Origin: Dioscorea cayenensis subsp. rotundata
Taxonomy: Eukaryota; Streptophyta; Magnoliopsida; Dioscoreales; Dioscoreaceae
Direction: 5' to 3'
DNA length: 64,000 nucleotides
Assembly: GCF_009730915.1 (NCBI RefSeq)
Contig: NC_052477.1
Location: forward strand, 25,066,578 to 25,130,577
The notes below the pieces were generated by a model, which worked only from the letters and a program-made list of their open reading frames with translations, did no database searches and was not told the DNA's origin. A program made the position numbers and the translations under genes. This document shows positions 38,703 to 55,490 of this stretch, piece by piece; the stretch's first letter is position 1, and each line of letters opens with the position of its first letter.

Positions 38703-40035
38703 TTCCCAGCTTTGGTTTTGTTTTTGTTTTGTTTCATCTGTAGCTTGTTTTAGCAGAACATCAGAAACATTAAGATATATTTACCAGAAGAGAGAACATG
38801 AATGGACCTTTTTACTGCCAACTGGCTACTACAGCATTCCTGGTTCTCCTGCTTGAGGGAACTAATAGTGAAACATTACCATGTTCATTATTTATTTCAT
38901 GCCTTGTAACCATTGTAGAACTTGATTTAAATGTTGGTGTTTGTTGAATATATGCTCCTTGTAATTGAAGTCTGTAGCTTTGCGGTTGATAAATGCACTG
39001 TCTTTCTATTCTTTCACTTGTTGCACTCTATCCTAATTCCTTCTGCCATGTCAGCATGGTGCATTTAACCTCATGAATGGTAAAAGAAAACAAATGAAGT
39101 CTACTGTTGGATTGAGATACATTTGCTTAACAATAAATTATGCAAAAGCAACTTAATGCTGTTGTTGGATTATAGGAACTCTGATCTGGCCTCTTATTCA
39201 TATGCGATATACAGATTTTTTCCTCCTTTTCATGCAGATATCTCAACAGGTGAAGGACTTGTCAGTTTGCTTAATCTGCAGGAATGTAACCATTGGTGAT
39301 TATTTTGGTCATATGTTCCATAGCAGCCTACTGCTTCACTGTGGTATCCACATTTCAGTGGCGAGACAAGATTGAAGGTTTGGCTGCCAACTTAAAACAT
39401 CTTTCTCTTATACTCATGCATTGTGATTCACTAATTTCCTCCTCTGTCTACAGCAAGCGTTTGAGAACATTTCATACTATTACAACATGTGGATATTACA
39501 AGGACAGAAATTATAGGAGTGCAGGCTTTGCTTTAATTGATGTAAGTTCTGATTTGGATCCTTGGTATATATGCATGACTTACAAAATGGATTTCATGCT
39601 TTATATCAGTGCATACAAGTCTTAGTCTAAGAGTGTATATGTATATACATATTGCTTTCTTATCTTATTTTCTTCTTTACTCCTGCATCCTCAGAAATTT
39701 TCATGACCTGTATTTCTGAACTTGAAATTAATCATTATCTGCAACTAAGAAGAAAAATATATACTATTTAATGTACCCTCATTTATACTAGCATTAGCTT
39801 AACATCCTTTACCCCTTGAATCTAAATAAAACCAGCCCCTTTCAGTCCTCAACAAAGGTCTAGGTTATTTTACATGAGACTTAATGGATGTGATTCATGA
39901 CCAATATATGCTGATGTTCTTACATTTTAGCATCATGAATACTCCAAGACCATTATGAATGCACCCTCACTGGCGAACATCTTTGTTAATGGTTCTATGT
40001 AGGTGAACAGTTCTCCGTCCACTAAACCATGCCTC
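38703..40035. other. 3' UTR and intergenic region between convergent genes
   Basis: This region separates the plus-strand CCCH gene and the minus-strand CDPK gene. The first few hundred bases are T-rich 3' UTR-like sequence. The open frame at 39293-39625 has no recognisable domain, and no KH or CCCH coding was found on either strand. Confidence 0.5.
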
Positions 40036-42807
<2,772 letters not shown>

Positions 42808-43004
42808 TGTGGTGGAGATGGGGAAGGAGAGGTCCTTGAAGGGGAAGGGGTAGGCTTCCCAATCAAAGAACAAGGTCCATGTATTTGGTTGGGGGTTGAG
42901 CAAATGAAGATGGTGAGAGGAGACCAGGTAGGATCAGTGGGGGATGGAGAGGTTTGGAGGAAATGGCGGGAGAGGGCTAACTGTTTGTTTCTTCTGTTAC
43001 TTTT

Positions 43005-43014
43005 CTTTAAATAG
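43005..43014 (-). promoter_or_regulatory. possible TATA box of the CDPK gene
   Basis: Read on the minus strand the sequence is CTATTTAAAG, about 200 bases upstream of the CDPK ATG. Position and sequence fit a TATA element; the transcription start is not visible directly. Confidence 0.4.
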
Positions 43015-43880
43015 ACTCTGAGATTGCATCCCTGCCGTTGGTTTTGCTTTGATATTCGTGCAGGAGTTTTTTTTTTCTATGTTTATGATTGAAGATTGGA
43101 GATTCTGTTTTGAGCTCAAATTTTCTGTTAGATCTTATCTTTTTGGTGAAATGATGAGTGATTGACATGGATTTTAGAGTTTCTTGTGTTTATCTCTTTC
43201 TGAATGTTATTTCAGGCATCTGAAATATAATCTATGATTCAAGATTATTAGGTTTTATTCAAATTTATTTTATATATATATAATCAAGTTGTGAAGATAT
43301 GGTATCTTTTGATTTTTAAGATATTATTCCAAATAAACAAACTTACTAATTTGGTCCTAAAGAAGAATGATATTAGATTTATACTAATTTGGTTTCTCCA
43401 AATTTAATTATGTTTTGGAAATAATCTTGTTATTTCCACATCATCATCATCATCATTATTCTATAAGTCGTGTTTTTTTATTTTTATATAATACGAATTT
43501 AGAAATTTATTAGATATAACTTTCCCAAAATTTGGTAAAAGAACTACCAAAAAACAAACAAAATATACTACAATAATAAAAAAAATTAAAGCTTTAAATG
43601 ATAATAGAAGAAACTATATACTCACAAAAAGAAGGATAAAATTCAAGTAATTCATACTACTTCCACAGTTTCTTATTTTGAGTCCCATTCATTCAAGGTT
43701 TCTCAATTAACTGATAACAGCGGGTGTAATTTGCAAAATAAAAATAATTAATAATAATAAATACAACATGACTACTGTCTATTGACACATGTTCTTGTAT
43801 TACAACCTTAACAATTTAAAAAGAAAAAAAAAAGAACAATTTATTGAAATCACATCAATTGAAGGTGTGATGAAAATAAC
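43015..43880. other. intergenic AT-rich region upstream of CDPK
   Basis: No gene was found between the CDPK promoter region and the stop codon of the next minus-strand gene. The last part must contain that gene's 3' UTR. Confidence 0.6.
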
Positions 43881-46800
43881 TCAATATGTTGGAATAGAAG
43901 GATCAGCTTTGACAGCATATGCATGAATGCCTCCTGCAATATTGAATACCTTCTTGAATCCCTGCAAAAATTTATTGCCAATATTAATTAGAATCAGCTC
44001 TAGTATGTGATGCTCATGAACACATCTTGTAACGATCGAAGATACATTCTTGATATGAAACTCTTCATTACTCGATTTTTTAGTACGACAGGAGTTTTAT
44101 ATACCTGGGTCTGCAACCATTTAGCTACTTGCATCGATCGCACTCCATGATGACACTGAACCAGGAAAAACAGGTTACTGAAACAAACAAAGAATGCAGT
44201 CTAGTTGATCTTTCTGATTTAACATTGTAAGCAAATAGTTTGTGATCACAAGCAAATGAGCTGAGCTTAAAGAAAAAGAAATCATCCTACCAATACATAG
44301 ACGTCCTTCTGAGGATTGAACTCATCTGTGATTAATGATCCCCATGTCCCAAACTGACGCAAAGGTAGAACTTTGAAACCTGGCAATGAGGCTATATCTC
44401 TGCCATGAAAATACAAGAAACAGCACATGAGATGATGAAGCATGATTATATGTTGTATGGAACCAGAAATACTTTCAGTGTACATACTAAGTTCTAGCAG
44501 GAAAAACTATAATAGTCAAGCGCAGGTTCTACATAAAACTTTTCTTAAAGGCTGGAAAAATTAACTTATACAGAAGATAACATTAGAGATTATCACAAGC
44601 AAAATAGTTGCTTTAGCTGTATATGTGAAACTAGGAAGTTGACATTTATTTTGTCACAAAACAATCAGAGAGCAAGTTCTACAAGGAAATGAAACCAGAG
44701 GGCAACCATATATTAACTTTTGATCTCAGTATATCAGCATATACTTGAGTGATAGCTTTAACAATTGCTAGAGACTAGAAGTTTGAGAATTATAGCTAAG
44801 AAGAAGGTAGTACACTTCTTCAGGTTCTCGGACATCAATCAACTGAGCTGTTTCGACAAAGCTTGGATCCTGCATTTTTGAGTAAAATTCTTCTGGTCCA
44901 ATATCTTCAAGTAGAGATTCTTCCCTGAAACATACATGCACAACTGTCTTCTTGAAATTTCTCTGGAGAAATAATTAATTAACAAAAGAACTCTTAAATA
45001 ACCTTTCAGAAAGAACTTGCAAAAGGTGCCAGCCATATTTACTCTTGCAACGCACAACTTTATTCAAGGGTGCAGTAAATGCGACTTCCTCAAATTCTGG
45101 TATCTGGAAGGCAACATTAGAAAATCTTCACCTATTAAACTGCAAGCATTGTGGTGCTTTGATACAAGAAGTCACGAGGAGATTAATAATGACAAGTTGA
45201 CGTCAAACTCTTCAAACCGAATTGAACATGACTTTGACATATGCATTAGATGAAAAGGTAACAACCATAGAGTGCAAAATATCCCTCATGCCCTATAATA
45301 ATATAGAGATGGTAAATGCTGGTATACTTATTTTCTTTTTCAGGATTTATAACTTGAATACGCTTGCTCTATTGCAATATCAAAAAAGTTATTTCCTCCT
45401 ATTTAACTATCACAACTAATCAAATTATATAATCAAAAAATATGTGCATGAGGCGAATGTATATGCCTTTCCCAAGGAGAAAAATAACAGTTGGAAGCTC
45501 TCATGCAGCAGAATCACTAAGTCTTTATAGTTGATATGAATTGACACATGGCCCTGAAATGCTTCTTCTCTAGGCATCACGATTTTTTTCTTTCCTTGTT
45601 TCGCCAATTTGATTGTTGAACACAAAGTATAAAGACCTTGAAAAATTACTAAATTCAGAGCGAGATAACGCATTAGGGTTCATTTGGATTCTGGACACAG
45701 TGACTTGTTTTCTAGGAGCTGGTATTAGTAAGTCTCGGTGATCTTTCCCTTTTACAAACTACATCTACCTAATAGATAGCACATAAAGTTTTACATACCA
45801 TCTGCCCTCTTCTCACCCATCCAAGCATACCACCAATTTCTTTCGATGGGCAGATTGAATATTCTGTAGCTAAATCACTTAAATCTTCTCCTGAAAGAAA
45901 AAATGAAAAGTTATCTTTTAATTTAATATATATATATACATATCTATATATAAACATAATATCAGAAAATGATCTTCGCTTAAATAGGCAGGTGTTGGCA
46001 AAATGCATGACAGGCTTGGCAGCATAAGGACATGATCAAACATTTATTTGCTGATGTTCATGATAAATGATTATGGTAAATATATTGGCAATGCTCAGGT
46101 ACATGCTTTCTTCTTTATGACTAGTGCTATTGAGTTAATAAGGAGATACCAATCCAAATCATAATGTTAAATGAATAGATATATTTTCATTAAGCCATTT
46201 TACAAATTACAATCTAGTGCACTAATGCATCAAACTATGTCATTGATGAATAGATTACTCGGACACCTCACAAGCTATGTTATACTTGAAATTTGCTAAA
46301 AATGTGGGTAGGTGCATTACTTGAGGTTGTGTTTCCTTTTTCCAACTAAAAACATAGAGCTCAATTTGAATTTTGCAAAACAACATAGCTGTAGTGTCAC
46401 AGAAAAATTGAAGGAAAATCTCCGAGACCAAGGAAATATAATATTTGGCAAGCATGTTATAGTACTGTTTCAAGCAAATCCATATGATGGAATCCTTATT
46501 CATCTCATTAATATTGTATTACATTACTGCTTCGATTTTTCAAGCTGTGTTAGGATCTCTTCAAATATTACTGATATTTCTTTAACTACTCCTACCCCTT
46601 AATTAAACTCTTAGTAAGTTCAAGAAAATTTAATTTCATCACATGCATTTTCCTAATGAATTATCAAGTGTTCGAAACACCGCATGTCTAGCCTTTTTTG
46701 TTAGATTCTGAAGGTCTAGGCCACAAGGGAAATCTCATGCTAGAAGCTTGGATTCCTTGGGATTTTACTAATCTGATCACCTACACAGTAAAGTTAATAT

Positions 46801-47677
46801 TGACAAAACCCAAAATGCATCATCATAGCAATCAATAGTCAAAAGACTTTTTCAAAGGTACTAATCTTTCTTCAAGATGAAAACCGAAAGTTTTGCCTAA
46901 GAGGGCCTTCCAATTGCTAGACTTATTCAGCAATCTTGATGACAGGGTTATTCGAGGTTAACCATGAACAACCAGCATAATAAAAATATAAAAATAAATC
47001 TCCATCAATATTGTTTACAAAATTTCATCACTTTGCAAGCCAACATTTAGCATAATCAATTAAGCCTAACATGACCTATATCTACAAGCAAGGCTTCCAC
47101 TAACATGAGAAAAGAGCAAACAACTACAACACCAACCTCATCCAAGTAAACACTCCAGAACTTATACACAAAAATGTCACAAAACATATCAATAATAAAA
47201 CAAAGCCAACTAGTAATTCAACCAAATAATACCTCCAGAAATCCGTTTTTGTAGCTCCACCAAGAGCTGAAGGTCATCTCCACCAACAAGCAAGTGCTGA
47301 ACTAATATCTCTTTACTCTGCAACTCACCATTCCCAGCACTAAACCAAACTGCCAAAAAGCCATAAAGACAGTTCAACAAAGCAAAAAACTTGGAATTTC
47401 TTGATGGAAAAATAGAAAAAGAAAGTGATGGCAAACCTTTCCCTGAAGGTCTGGGGTTAGTTCCCATGAATGGATTCCAGCTAAAGAGAGAACAAGAGGA
47501 AGGAGGTGAAAAGGTGGGTGTGAAGAGTCTAGGGAGGTGAAGCAATGGAAGAGAAGAGTAGCAGGGGGCTCTCAAAGGAGAGAAGGGGAGAGAAGAAGAG
47601 GAGATGAGTGGGAGTCTGAGGTTGGGCAGGAAGAAGGATGGAGAAGAGAAGGGAGAAAGATGAGTTGTTCTCAACAT
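43881..47677 (-). CDS. PpiC (parvulin)/rhodanese-like fusion protein, chloroplastic
   Basis: Eight coding exons join in phase to 300 aa: 47677-47437, 47349-47233, 45890-45799, 45103-45003, 44924-44814, 44399-44291, 44155-44105, 43961-43881. The layout matches Arabidopsis At5g19370 (rhodanese-like/PpiC domain-containing protein 12). A Ser/Leu/Pro-rich N-terminus of about 75 residues looks like a chloroplast transit peptide. A parvulin-type peptidyl-prolyl isomerase domain spans about 94-184 (EILVQHLLV, YSICPSKEIGGMLGWV, WHLLQV). A rhodanese domain spans about 200-295 (LIDVREPEE, LPGFKVLPLRQFGTW, CHHGVRSMQVAKWL, GGIHAYA) and ends DPSIPTY. The active-site Cys258 is kept. Prolyl isomerisation and possibly sulfur transfer in plastids are inferred from the domains. 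Donor choice at 44813 (GT|GTAC) is fixed by frame and family alignment. Met at 47776 is in frame but lies before the transit-like start; MLRTTHLS is preferred. Confidence 0.93.
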
Positions 47678-48817
47678 GTTTAGCAAAAAAAATTTTGTTT
47701 CTTGCTCTGAACATCCAGAAAGATTGTCTTTGTGGAATTTCAAAGGAAGACAATATGTTGAATAAAAAAAGCCCAACCTGGTTCAAAGCCCATTGGGCCA
47801 TTAATTAATGTTAATATTATTAATGTTTTTAAAAGATTTGAAAATAGTTAGAGTTGAAGAAATATTAATCCTTGATAATATTTGAAAAAATTATTAATTA
47901 TTAGTTAATATAAACTGTTAATTAGAAAAAAAAACCTTTACTGAAGGGTGTTTAGATGGAGGATTTAGAATGGAAGGCACTAAAAGGCCTTAATTTTTTT
48001 AATTCCTTTTAATGTTTTAAATGGAAAGACCGAATAAAATATTTGGGATAAGGGTAAAGATTCAAAACACTCACAAGCAAATCACTCCTTAGGAGCTAGG
48101 TGCATGAAAAGAATAGTCATGACTCATGAGCTTCCAATTTCAAATTTTGGTTATAGTTGACAAAAAAATATATTTTTTAAAAAAACAATGTGACCAAAGC
48201 TCAAAGGAAAATTTTCGTTTGTCTCATGATCCGGATTAAAAGATTTTATTCCTCAAAAAGCGAATTAAACCATAAAAATATTTGTTAAAAAATTTAATAA
48301 TTAAGAAAAATTAATGAATTTAATCCACTCTTTAATCCTCCATCCAAACACTTCTTAAAAATGTTGATGGTTGTCTGTATACTCCCTCCATTCACAATAT
48401 ATAACAAAGTCTTTTATGATGTCAAAACCAAGATTAAGAGTAAAATATCATTTTATGAAAAACATTATCAATTATTATTCTATCTTCTTTGCACATAATC
48501 AAAAGAGCTTACGAACGGCTTTTGGATTAATTAGTATGTGATTTTTTGCGTAGGGCATTTGTTTTGGGGAAAACCCGTATTGCGAAAAACAAAAATGAAA
48601 CATTCAAAAGGTCTTGAGTTCAAAACTCATTGGAAGGAATAATGGAATAGAACGATTAACTCTCAATCTGTACGCACACCCTTAATGTATATAACGCTTG
48701 TTGTTTTGGTATCTCCTTCCACACACATTATCTTTCTCCTACTTTCGAAATTCTCCATATCTTAATATGAACATGCATCACTGATTGTTGTCATTGATCT
48801 CCTAATCATCAACACAG
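47678..48817. other. intergenic region with a MITE-like end and duplicated segment
   Basis: No gene was found. At 48381 ACTCCCTCCATTCACAATATATAAC resembles a Stowaway-type end without a clear partner. From about 48200 to 48817 the sequence is a diverged copy of about 54180-54910. Confidence 0.5.
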
Positions 48818-51800
48818 CAGTGGCGGAACTAGGATCCACTGGTGGGGGGCCTGAGGCAAAATGAAAAAAAAAAATTCACAGTTAACCAATAATATAAGTT
48901 TTGATTAAAATAACCATAATTTGAAAACATACACCATAAAAAAACATAAAACATTTATCTAGGGACACTTGAACTAGAATCGACACCAGTTCTAGTGTTG
49001 AACGCGCGAGGCATGCGATTAAGAGGAGGTAACTGCATTCGATGAGTTTGCATTTTCTGAAAACGTTGTAGAATTGCTTCATTATCAATATTTCCAAAAA
49101 CCTCCCGCTCAATATAGGCAACCAGACTATCGTTCATCCATTCATCTCCCATTTTGTTGCGTAAGTCAGTTTTCACAATATTCATTGCGAAAACACCCTC
49201 TCAACATTAGCTGTCACAACTGGCAAAACCAATGTTAACTCAATAAGGCGATAAACAAGCGGGAAAATAAAACGTTTTTCTGTCTCAACCATCTTCCTAG
49301 CAAAATCTCCCAAGTCCCTAATATTTGTAAAATCTTCATCATGCTGCACATCGTAAATGAAGGTGGCAAGTTGATCCTCAAGCATCATGCATTCAGTCAT
49401 TGAAAAATCTTCGGGATAAAGCTCTGCAAGGCGAAGTAGCTTCTGGATGTTAAATTTGGAGAATGAGTCCCTTGGATCAAGGCATGACATGAGAAGAAGT
49501 AACTCTGTGCTAGCTTCTGGAAAACGGTTTTGTATTTCTTGTGCAATCAAATCAATAACATAATATTGCAATGATAATAAAATTAGAAATAATACTAAAA
49601 GAAAATATCAATGGTTTTTATAAAAGCATAATAAATATAAAATAATAATAACCTCGCAGAAAATCTCCACACGGTAATGGTGAAAATGAGTAATGACTTG
49701 CCCCTCTCACCTAGAACGTCCACGAATTCTCATATTATCATCCATATTAGGTACTGGGATCAAGTTGTTTTCACAAAAAGAGCTAACCTCCTCCATAAAT
49801 TCCTCCCATCCAGTCTCCCTTAAGCCTTGAAGCCGAGCTTTCACAGCCTCAATCAAACGCATGGCTTGAACAATATTCTGATCCTTTTGTTGTAAGGCAA
49901 GTGATAATTCATTTGTTATCCCTAACAAACGCCTCATCAAATACATTATGAATACAAACTAATAATTCTCCATTTTTTCAATTAAACTTGCCGCGATACC
50001 TCTATTATCATTAGAAGCACCATCATCATGCACATTTTGGAGTACCTCTAACACTGAAGTCCACATAGAGATTAGTCGAAGAATTGTAGTGTAATGTGAT
50101 CCCCAACGAGTATCCCCTGGTCGTGCTAAGCTCGATTCTTGGTTTTTTCCTCTGCCACTGACTATCTTTTCTTTCTCTAACTGCTCAACCAACCTATCAT
50201 GATGATGTTGCCGAAGTTGGTCTTTCCTTTTGCACGATGCTCCGGTCACATTAACAATCCTAGTAACATATTGAAAAAAATCACTCACAATCCTATTATC
50301 TTTAGCAATAACAACAATCACTAATTAAAGTTGGTGAGCAAAACAATGGACATATCTTGTATATGGATTTTCTTTTAGGATAAGTGCCTTCAAACCATTG
50401 AATTCACCTCGCATATTTGATGCTCCATCATATCCTTGCCCTCTTAGTCTTGAAAGAGACAACTTATGTTTAGAAAAATAAACAATCAACAAACGATTCT
50501 TCAAAGAAATGGCGTAAAGTGTCGGGCACATGAACCATAGCAAGGAATCGCTCTATCACATATCCATCTTTATTTACATATCGTAGAATAACTCCAATTT
50601 GCTCTTTCACTGAGATATCCCGAGCTTCATCAATCAAAAGGGAAAAATAATTATCCCCAATATCATCAACAATAACACGTGTAATCTCCGCTGCACAAGC
50701 ATTTGCTAACTCCTTCTGAACCTTTGGGGAAGTCATTTGATTATTTCCAGGGGCGTTTTGATTAACTGTCCTCCAAACTTCTTCATTTCGTAGGCTATAC
50801 CACTCAAGCAACTCAAGAAAATTACCCTTGTTCAATGAGCTCGAGGACTCGTCATGTCCACGGAAAGCTAGGCCTTGCTTCAAAAGAAAACGTGTCACAT
50901 CCAAAATCGCAGTTAAACGAATATGGTATGCAACCTCCATCTCATGTGAATGTGCTGCTAATGGGTGTGATACACTTTGCCTTTGATTTTGGAAGCTTTG
51001 AAATTGTACTCTAGCATCGTTATGTGCACTGTTCACAGCACCAACATGTTCTATAAATTTTTCTAATGCTTTTTTCCAATTATTGAACCCCGTCTTGGTG
51101 AATGCATCTTCTCCTATTCGACTTACTCTGTTTGGCTTGCAAAGATAACACAAAAACAAAACACTACATCTTTGGTAACACAAAAACCAAGCATCCCGAA
51201 AGCTCCTCCTTTGTTTGCCATACTCTTTCTGTGGAAAATTGTGCCCAGCTGGTTGACAAGAGCCTCTAGTCAAATATTCCCTTCTAACTTGATCTCTAAT
51301 CTCGATATCAAAATCTTCAATCAGCTTTTGCAATCCCGGGTCACTAATAATGTCATCTAGATCAAAATTAGCATGAGCATTCTTCTCACTTGATTCAGAG
51401 CCTAATGGTGCTTTGCAAGCATTAGATGACTCTCCACTTCATGGTCGTTTAATTAAAAATTTATCCATATTCTGCAATACGCAATTGATAATCCCAAATT
51501 TATCAAAGTGTTGGATGAGTCATCAAGACTATTTATTTTAGTACATTGGCAATATTGCTAATCAAATCATTAATCAAGATTAAAGAACAACTCAAGCTCA
51601 ACATTTATACATTTTATTATTTTCATTAGCAGTTGAAGCATTGTGTCTAGTTGTGTGTAAAGCTTAGATTTAATTGGTGTTTAATCATGAATTAGTTGTT
51701 TAGTTATTCACATGTTAGTTATTCTTCACTAATCACTATGTTGTTCCCACTGAATACATAAGCATATTTACATAAACTCATTCACAATTTTGCAAGTGAA

Positions 51801-52759
51801 AGGAGCTTTGCATCACTGGTTGACTATCAAACAATTTTGCAAGTGAAAGGAGCTTTGCATCAACTAGAAGTCTAGAACAAGTAATGATAATAAAGAGCAA
51901 GTATTTATTTAATTTGCTAGTTAATCTCCGTGAAATAATCAAAAGTAGATGACTAGATGGTATAAGCTTACCTTGAATAAACCAAAGATAAGCAACTAAA
52001 CAAGAGTTGGATTTTCTTAACAATTGGAACCTGCTTCCTGCCAGTGCCACAACAAAATGAGGAATAAAAAATTAATAAGAAACTTTATAATTAATTTTGT
52101 CAACAATGAAAGTCCTAGCTTTTAATTTGTAATTTGTAAACACATCATTCATTCATATTCACTCATTCACATATATGATATATTAAACAATAAAATTAAT
52201 TTTTTTAAAAAAAAAGACAAACCAAATGAAACTCTCACCTTTGAACAACTGAACTATTAGCTGATTTTCAACAAACCCTCAAATCGGGCAAGATGAATTG
52301 ATGCAGAACTCTCACTACTCAAGAGCAATGGAAAAGTGGAAATTGGAAAGTGGATTACCAAAATACCAGGCTGGATGAGTGGACTGCTAGAGCACTCACG
52401 GATTCAACAAGAATAAAAGATTAACATTGGGATTAGATGCTTTAAGCCTAATCAATTAGTTATGTTTTTTTAAAAGCACAACAAAAACGTAGTCATTGGA
52501 TGAATATCATGTGGTTGATCAATGGGTTCATTCTCCAAAGCTTGAAGCCTTTAACTTTGATTAATGGTGGACCCAGACCATTGAATCATTGGTTCATTTT
52601 ACAAAGCATTAAGCCTTTAACATTGATAAATAAATGGTGGACCTAGTGGATCATGGTCCATTCTTGCTAATTTGACCCATTCACTTGAACTTGAAGGGGA
52701 GAGGGGGTTGAACTAGCAACTTGAGGGGGGCTGAATCTTGGTGAACTCTGGCGGCACTG
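48818..52759 (-). mobile_element. decayed hAT element of the ZMYM1-like group
   Basis: The left end is CAGTGGCGGAACTAGG, a common terminus for this plant hAT group. A degenerate match (CAGTGCCGCCAGAG, read inward) marks the probable right end at 52759. No clear 8-bp duplication is seen, so the right boundary is uncertain (up to about 52800). The interior encodes a broken ZMYM1-like transposase on the minus strand. A 48-bp-period duplication (ACAATTTTGCAAGTGAAAGG) lies at 51784-51865. Comparison with the duplicate segment near 54900, which lacks the element, supports an insertion here. Confidence 0.75.
48957..51468 (-). pseudogene. hAT transposase, zinc finger MYM-type protein 1-like, broken
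   Basis: The reading starts MDKFLIKRP and meets a TGA at 51439-51441. The same frame continues with a TTF-type zinc-finger region (YLTRGSCQPAGHNFPQK, RFRDAWFLCY-like), then the DUF4371 domain (NKGNFLELLEWYSLRNEEV, IGDNYFSLLIDEARDIS). Next come RLRGQGYDGASNMRGEFNGLK and YVHCFAHQL (50325-50543), a SLARPGDTRWGSHYTTILRL block, and the C-terminal hAT dimerisation domain (LPVVTANVERVFS near 49190). Frameshifts lie near 50510 and 49186, with stops near 50325 and 49707 and at other joins. The family comes from hAT transposases, and many plant copies are annotated as TTF-type zinc finger proteins. Not translatable as one protein. Confidence 0.88.
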
Positions 52760-52804
52760 TACATCGGTGGCTTGACCTCCGGGGCAAGGGGCTCACCCCA
52801 GTGT

Positions 52805-55240
52805 GACATCACATATGAACATTGTTTAATCTTTGAGCTGAATTAATTGAGTACCTAACCTTATCAATTAGAGCAAGCAAACATGCCATAATAATTTATT
52901 AAATATAGTCTACGTACAAAATGTATCATAACTTAGCCATTTTCTTGTGGTTCTAGAATTCATGTTTGCTTTGAATTTCAAGATTAATACATTTGACTTT
53001 TTAGTACTTTTAATTATAATTTTTTTATTTTTTGAAATATCCTATTCAATCGAAGTAGCGGAGAACCCAGAGAAGGCCAAATTCCATCAATATACTATTA
53101 TGTTTGGACAATGACAAAAACTTTATTTTTTTTAACAAAATTTTTTTTGATAAATAAAAATATTATAATAGTGATGACTTGTGCATAACATGTTATTTTT
53201 ATTTCATAAAATTTATGATACTTTGGGTTTATATATTTTTTTATTTTTATAAAATAGATAAATCATGTTAAGGGTACCGATAAACATAGAGTTAGTATCT
53301 CAACACACATGTACTCTCATTTGTCTCAATTAAAGTTTGAACCAGTTTTTTTTAGTAAAAATATGAATACTTTACACATGATTTGGTGTCAATAAACCAA
53401 AATATTATTAACAACACAATAATGTGGAAATACTAAGATGTTGCTATCTCTTTTATTTTTGCACTTCCTTTTAATATATTTGGGTTTACATTAAAATTAG
53501 TTTTTTTTTTTTAAAACAAACAAATCCAATTAATTTACGAAATTAATTACATTTCCAACATGCTTTAATGCTACTCCAAATAATAAAGCAATCCATCTTT
53601 AAACATTATATTTCTCTAATTCATCACATATTTAATTCTCCAAAATTTACCTTCATTTGCCATTAGAAAACAAATTGAGTGACCACCCAATCTTGCTAAT
53701 TAAAGGAAAAAACAACATGCCTTCAATAACATCAGTTGCTTAAACTAATTTAATTGGCCATATAATTTCATTTTCAACTTATAATGCAGCTCTTGCATAA
53801 TACTTAATATAATATATAAAATGAAATATAATAACACTGTTGGAACAAAATTAAATAACACAAGAATCAAACCAAACTATATGATAATTCATACTTTTAA
53901 TAATAATACATACAAAAATCATTTAACTATAGTTAATTGGTGACATTTGTATGAAAAAGATCACTACATCTTACATCCTCGATTTCCCATGTATCTTATT
54001 GATCTAGATATTTGTATCATTACTGTCTCCATTATTATAAAAATTAAAAACACACACGCCATCATAAAAAATCACAAAATAATAGAATTAAAGGCTAGAG
54101 AAATCGCTCACAAAAAGGGTAATGAGGTAAGGATGCAAAAGGAACAGCCGGAAATTTCTAATAACAAAGAAAAAAAAATGCGATGAAAAATTTTGTATGT
54201 CTCGTAATCTAGATTAAGCTATTTCAAGGTTGCAGACTTGCACTGAGAGTACCTTAATCTAAATTAACCTCTATATTTATAAAAAAAGGATCTAAACCAT
54301 AAAAATAGCACTTGTTAAAATTTTAAACTAGGCTTAATCCACCCCTTAATTCTTCATACAAACATCCCCTGAATACCTTGATTATTATCTAAATCTCCAT
54401 CTGATAAATATCATTTATGATTTTTATCACAAAAATTAAGAGAATAATTAATAGCTCAAATTATAACAAACATTCACAATTATTATCCTTTTAATTCTCG
54501 TCGACATAACATATTTCTCTTACTTTAGATAAAAATGAAATAAGTGTAAAATTTATTTTCTTAATTTTACTACGTGTAAAATTATCCAAAACAAACTTAT
54601 TTTATTTTTCTAAACTGACACTTATTAATGAGTAAATTTGTTCAAGGTTTTTTTTTTCTACCAACCAAGTTGTAGTAACATAATAAAATGTTTAAAAGAA
54701 AGGGAAGTAATAGGTATCTATTGTACTTAAAACAGCCTAAAATTATAAGCTTTGCTAAGATATTATGGAAAACTAGATTAGATATTCGAATATGCTATGG
54801 AGAGGGAAAAATTATCAAACTTTGATTTAATTACTACCAATTAAAGTAAATATCTTATACTGTCTCCTTGATCTTAATATGAACATGCCATCTCCTAATC
54901 CTCATATTCTCAACCCCCACCCCCCAACACAACCAAAATTGACATTATTTGATCGTTGAACACAAATTAATTGAATGCCTAACCTTACCAATTAGAGCAA
55001 GGAAACGTGCCATAATAAATATAGTTTGGTTCAAGATGTACCATATCATTTTCTTGTGGTTTTGGGATACATGTTTGCTTTTGAATTTGCAAAGATTAAT
55101 GAGTTTGACTTTTTAGTACTTGCAATGATAATTTTTTATTTTCTATAATTTTGAATACACCTTCAGCTCTAAGTATGGCAAAAGACTTGATTTAATCAAA
55201 GTGCTATTGTGCTTTGACAATGACAAACTTTTGTCTTTAA
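52805..55240. repeat. diverged direct segmental duplication
   Basis: About 52805-53130 matches 54940-55240 (for example ATTAGAGCAAG, TGTGGTT...ATGTTTGCTTT, GTTTGACTTTTTAGTACTT). The stretch before the hAT element (about 48200-48817) matches about 54180-54910. The two halves are contiguous in the second copy, so the hAT element split the first copy. No gene is present; the frame at 53947-54186 has no recognisable domain. Confidence 0.75.
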
Positions 55241-55490
55241 AAGTTTATGAAAGGTCCATAGAAGTGTTATTTTATTTAAACTGAAAAATATAAAATTTAT
55301 TTGTTGTTCAAGAGATTGCCCACTCCATTAAACATAATTTTAATAACCCCTCTGGGAGGATATTTGAAATTGGTATAAAAAAAATACATGATGCTATATG
55401 GAATGGATTGGTATTTTTGCTTCCCTCTAATATGAATACTATTGGTTATAATTTGTATTTTTTCTGCCAGTTTTTTCTTTTTAATCAATG

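Noticed and set aside
39293..39625. 110-codon plus-strand frame after the CCCH gene, considered as a missing KH exon
   Set aside because: It lacks the GxxG loop and other KH features.
42808..42903. Upstream in-frame Met extending the CDPK by 32 residues
   Set aside because: It would bury the MGNCNC acylation signal typical of CDPKs.
53947..54186. 79-codon Lys-rich frame
   Set aside because: Low-complexity AT-rich translation with no domain.
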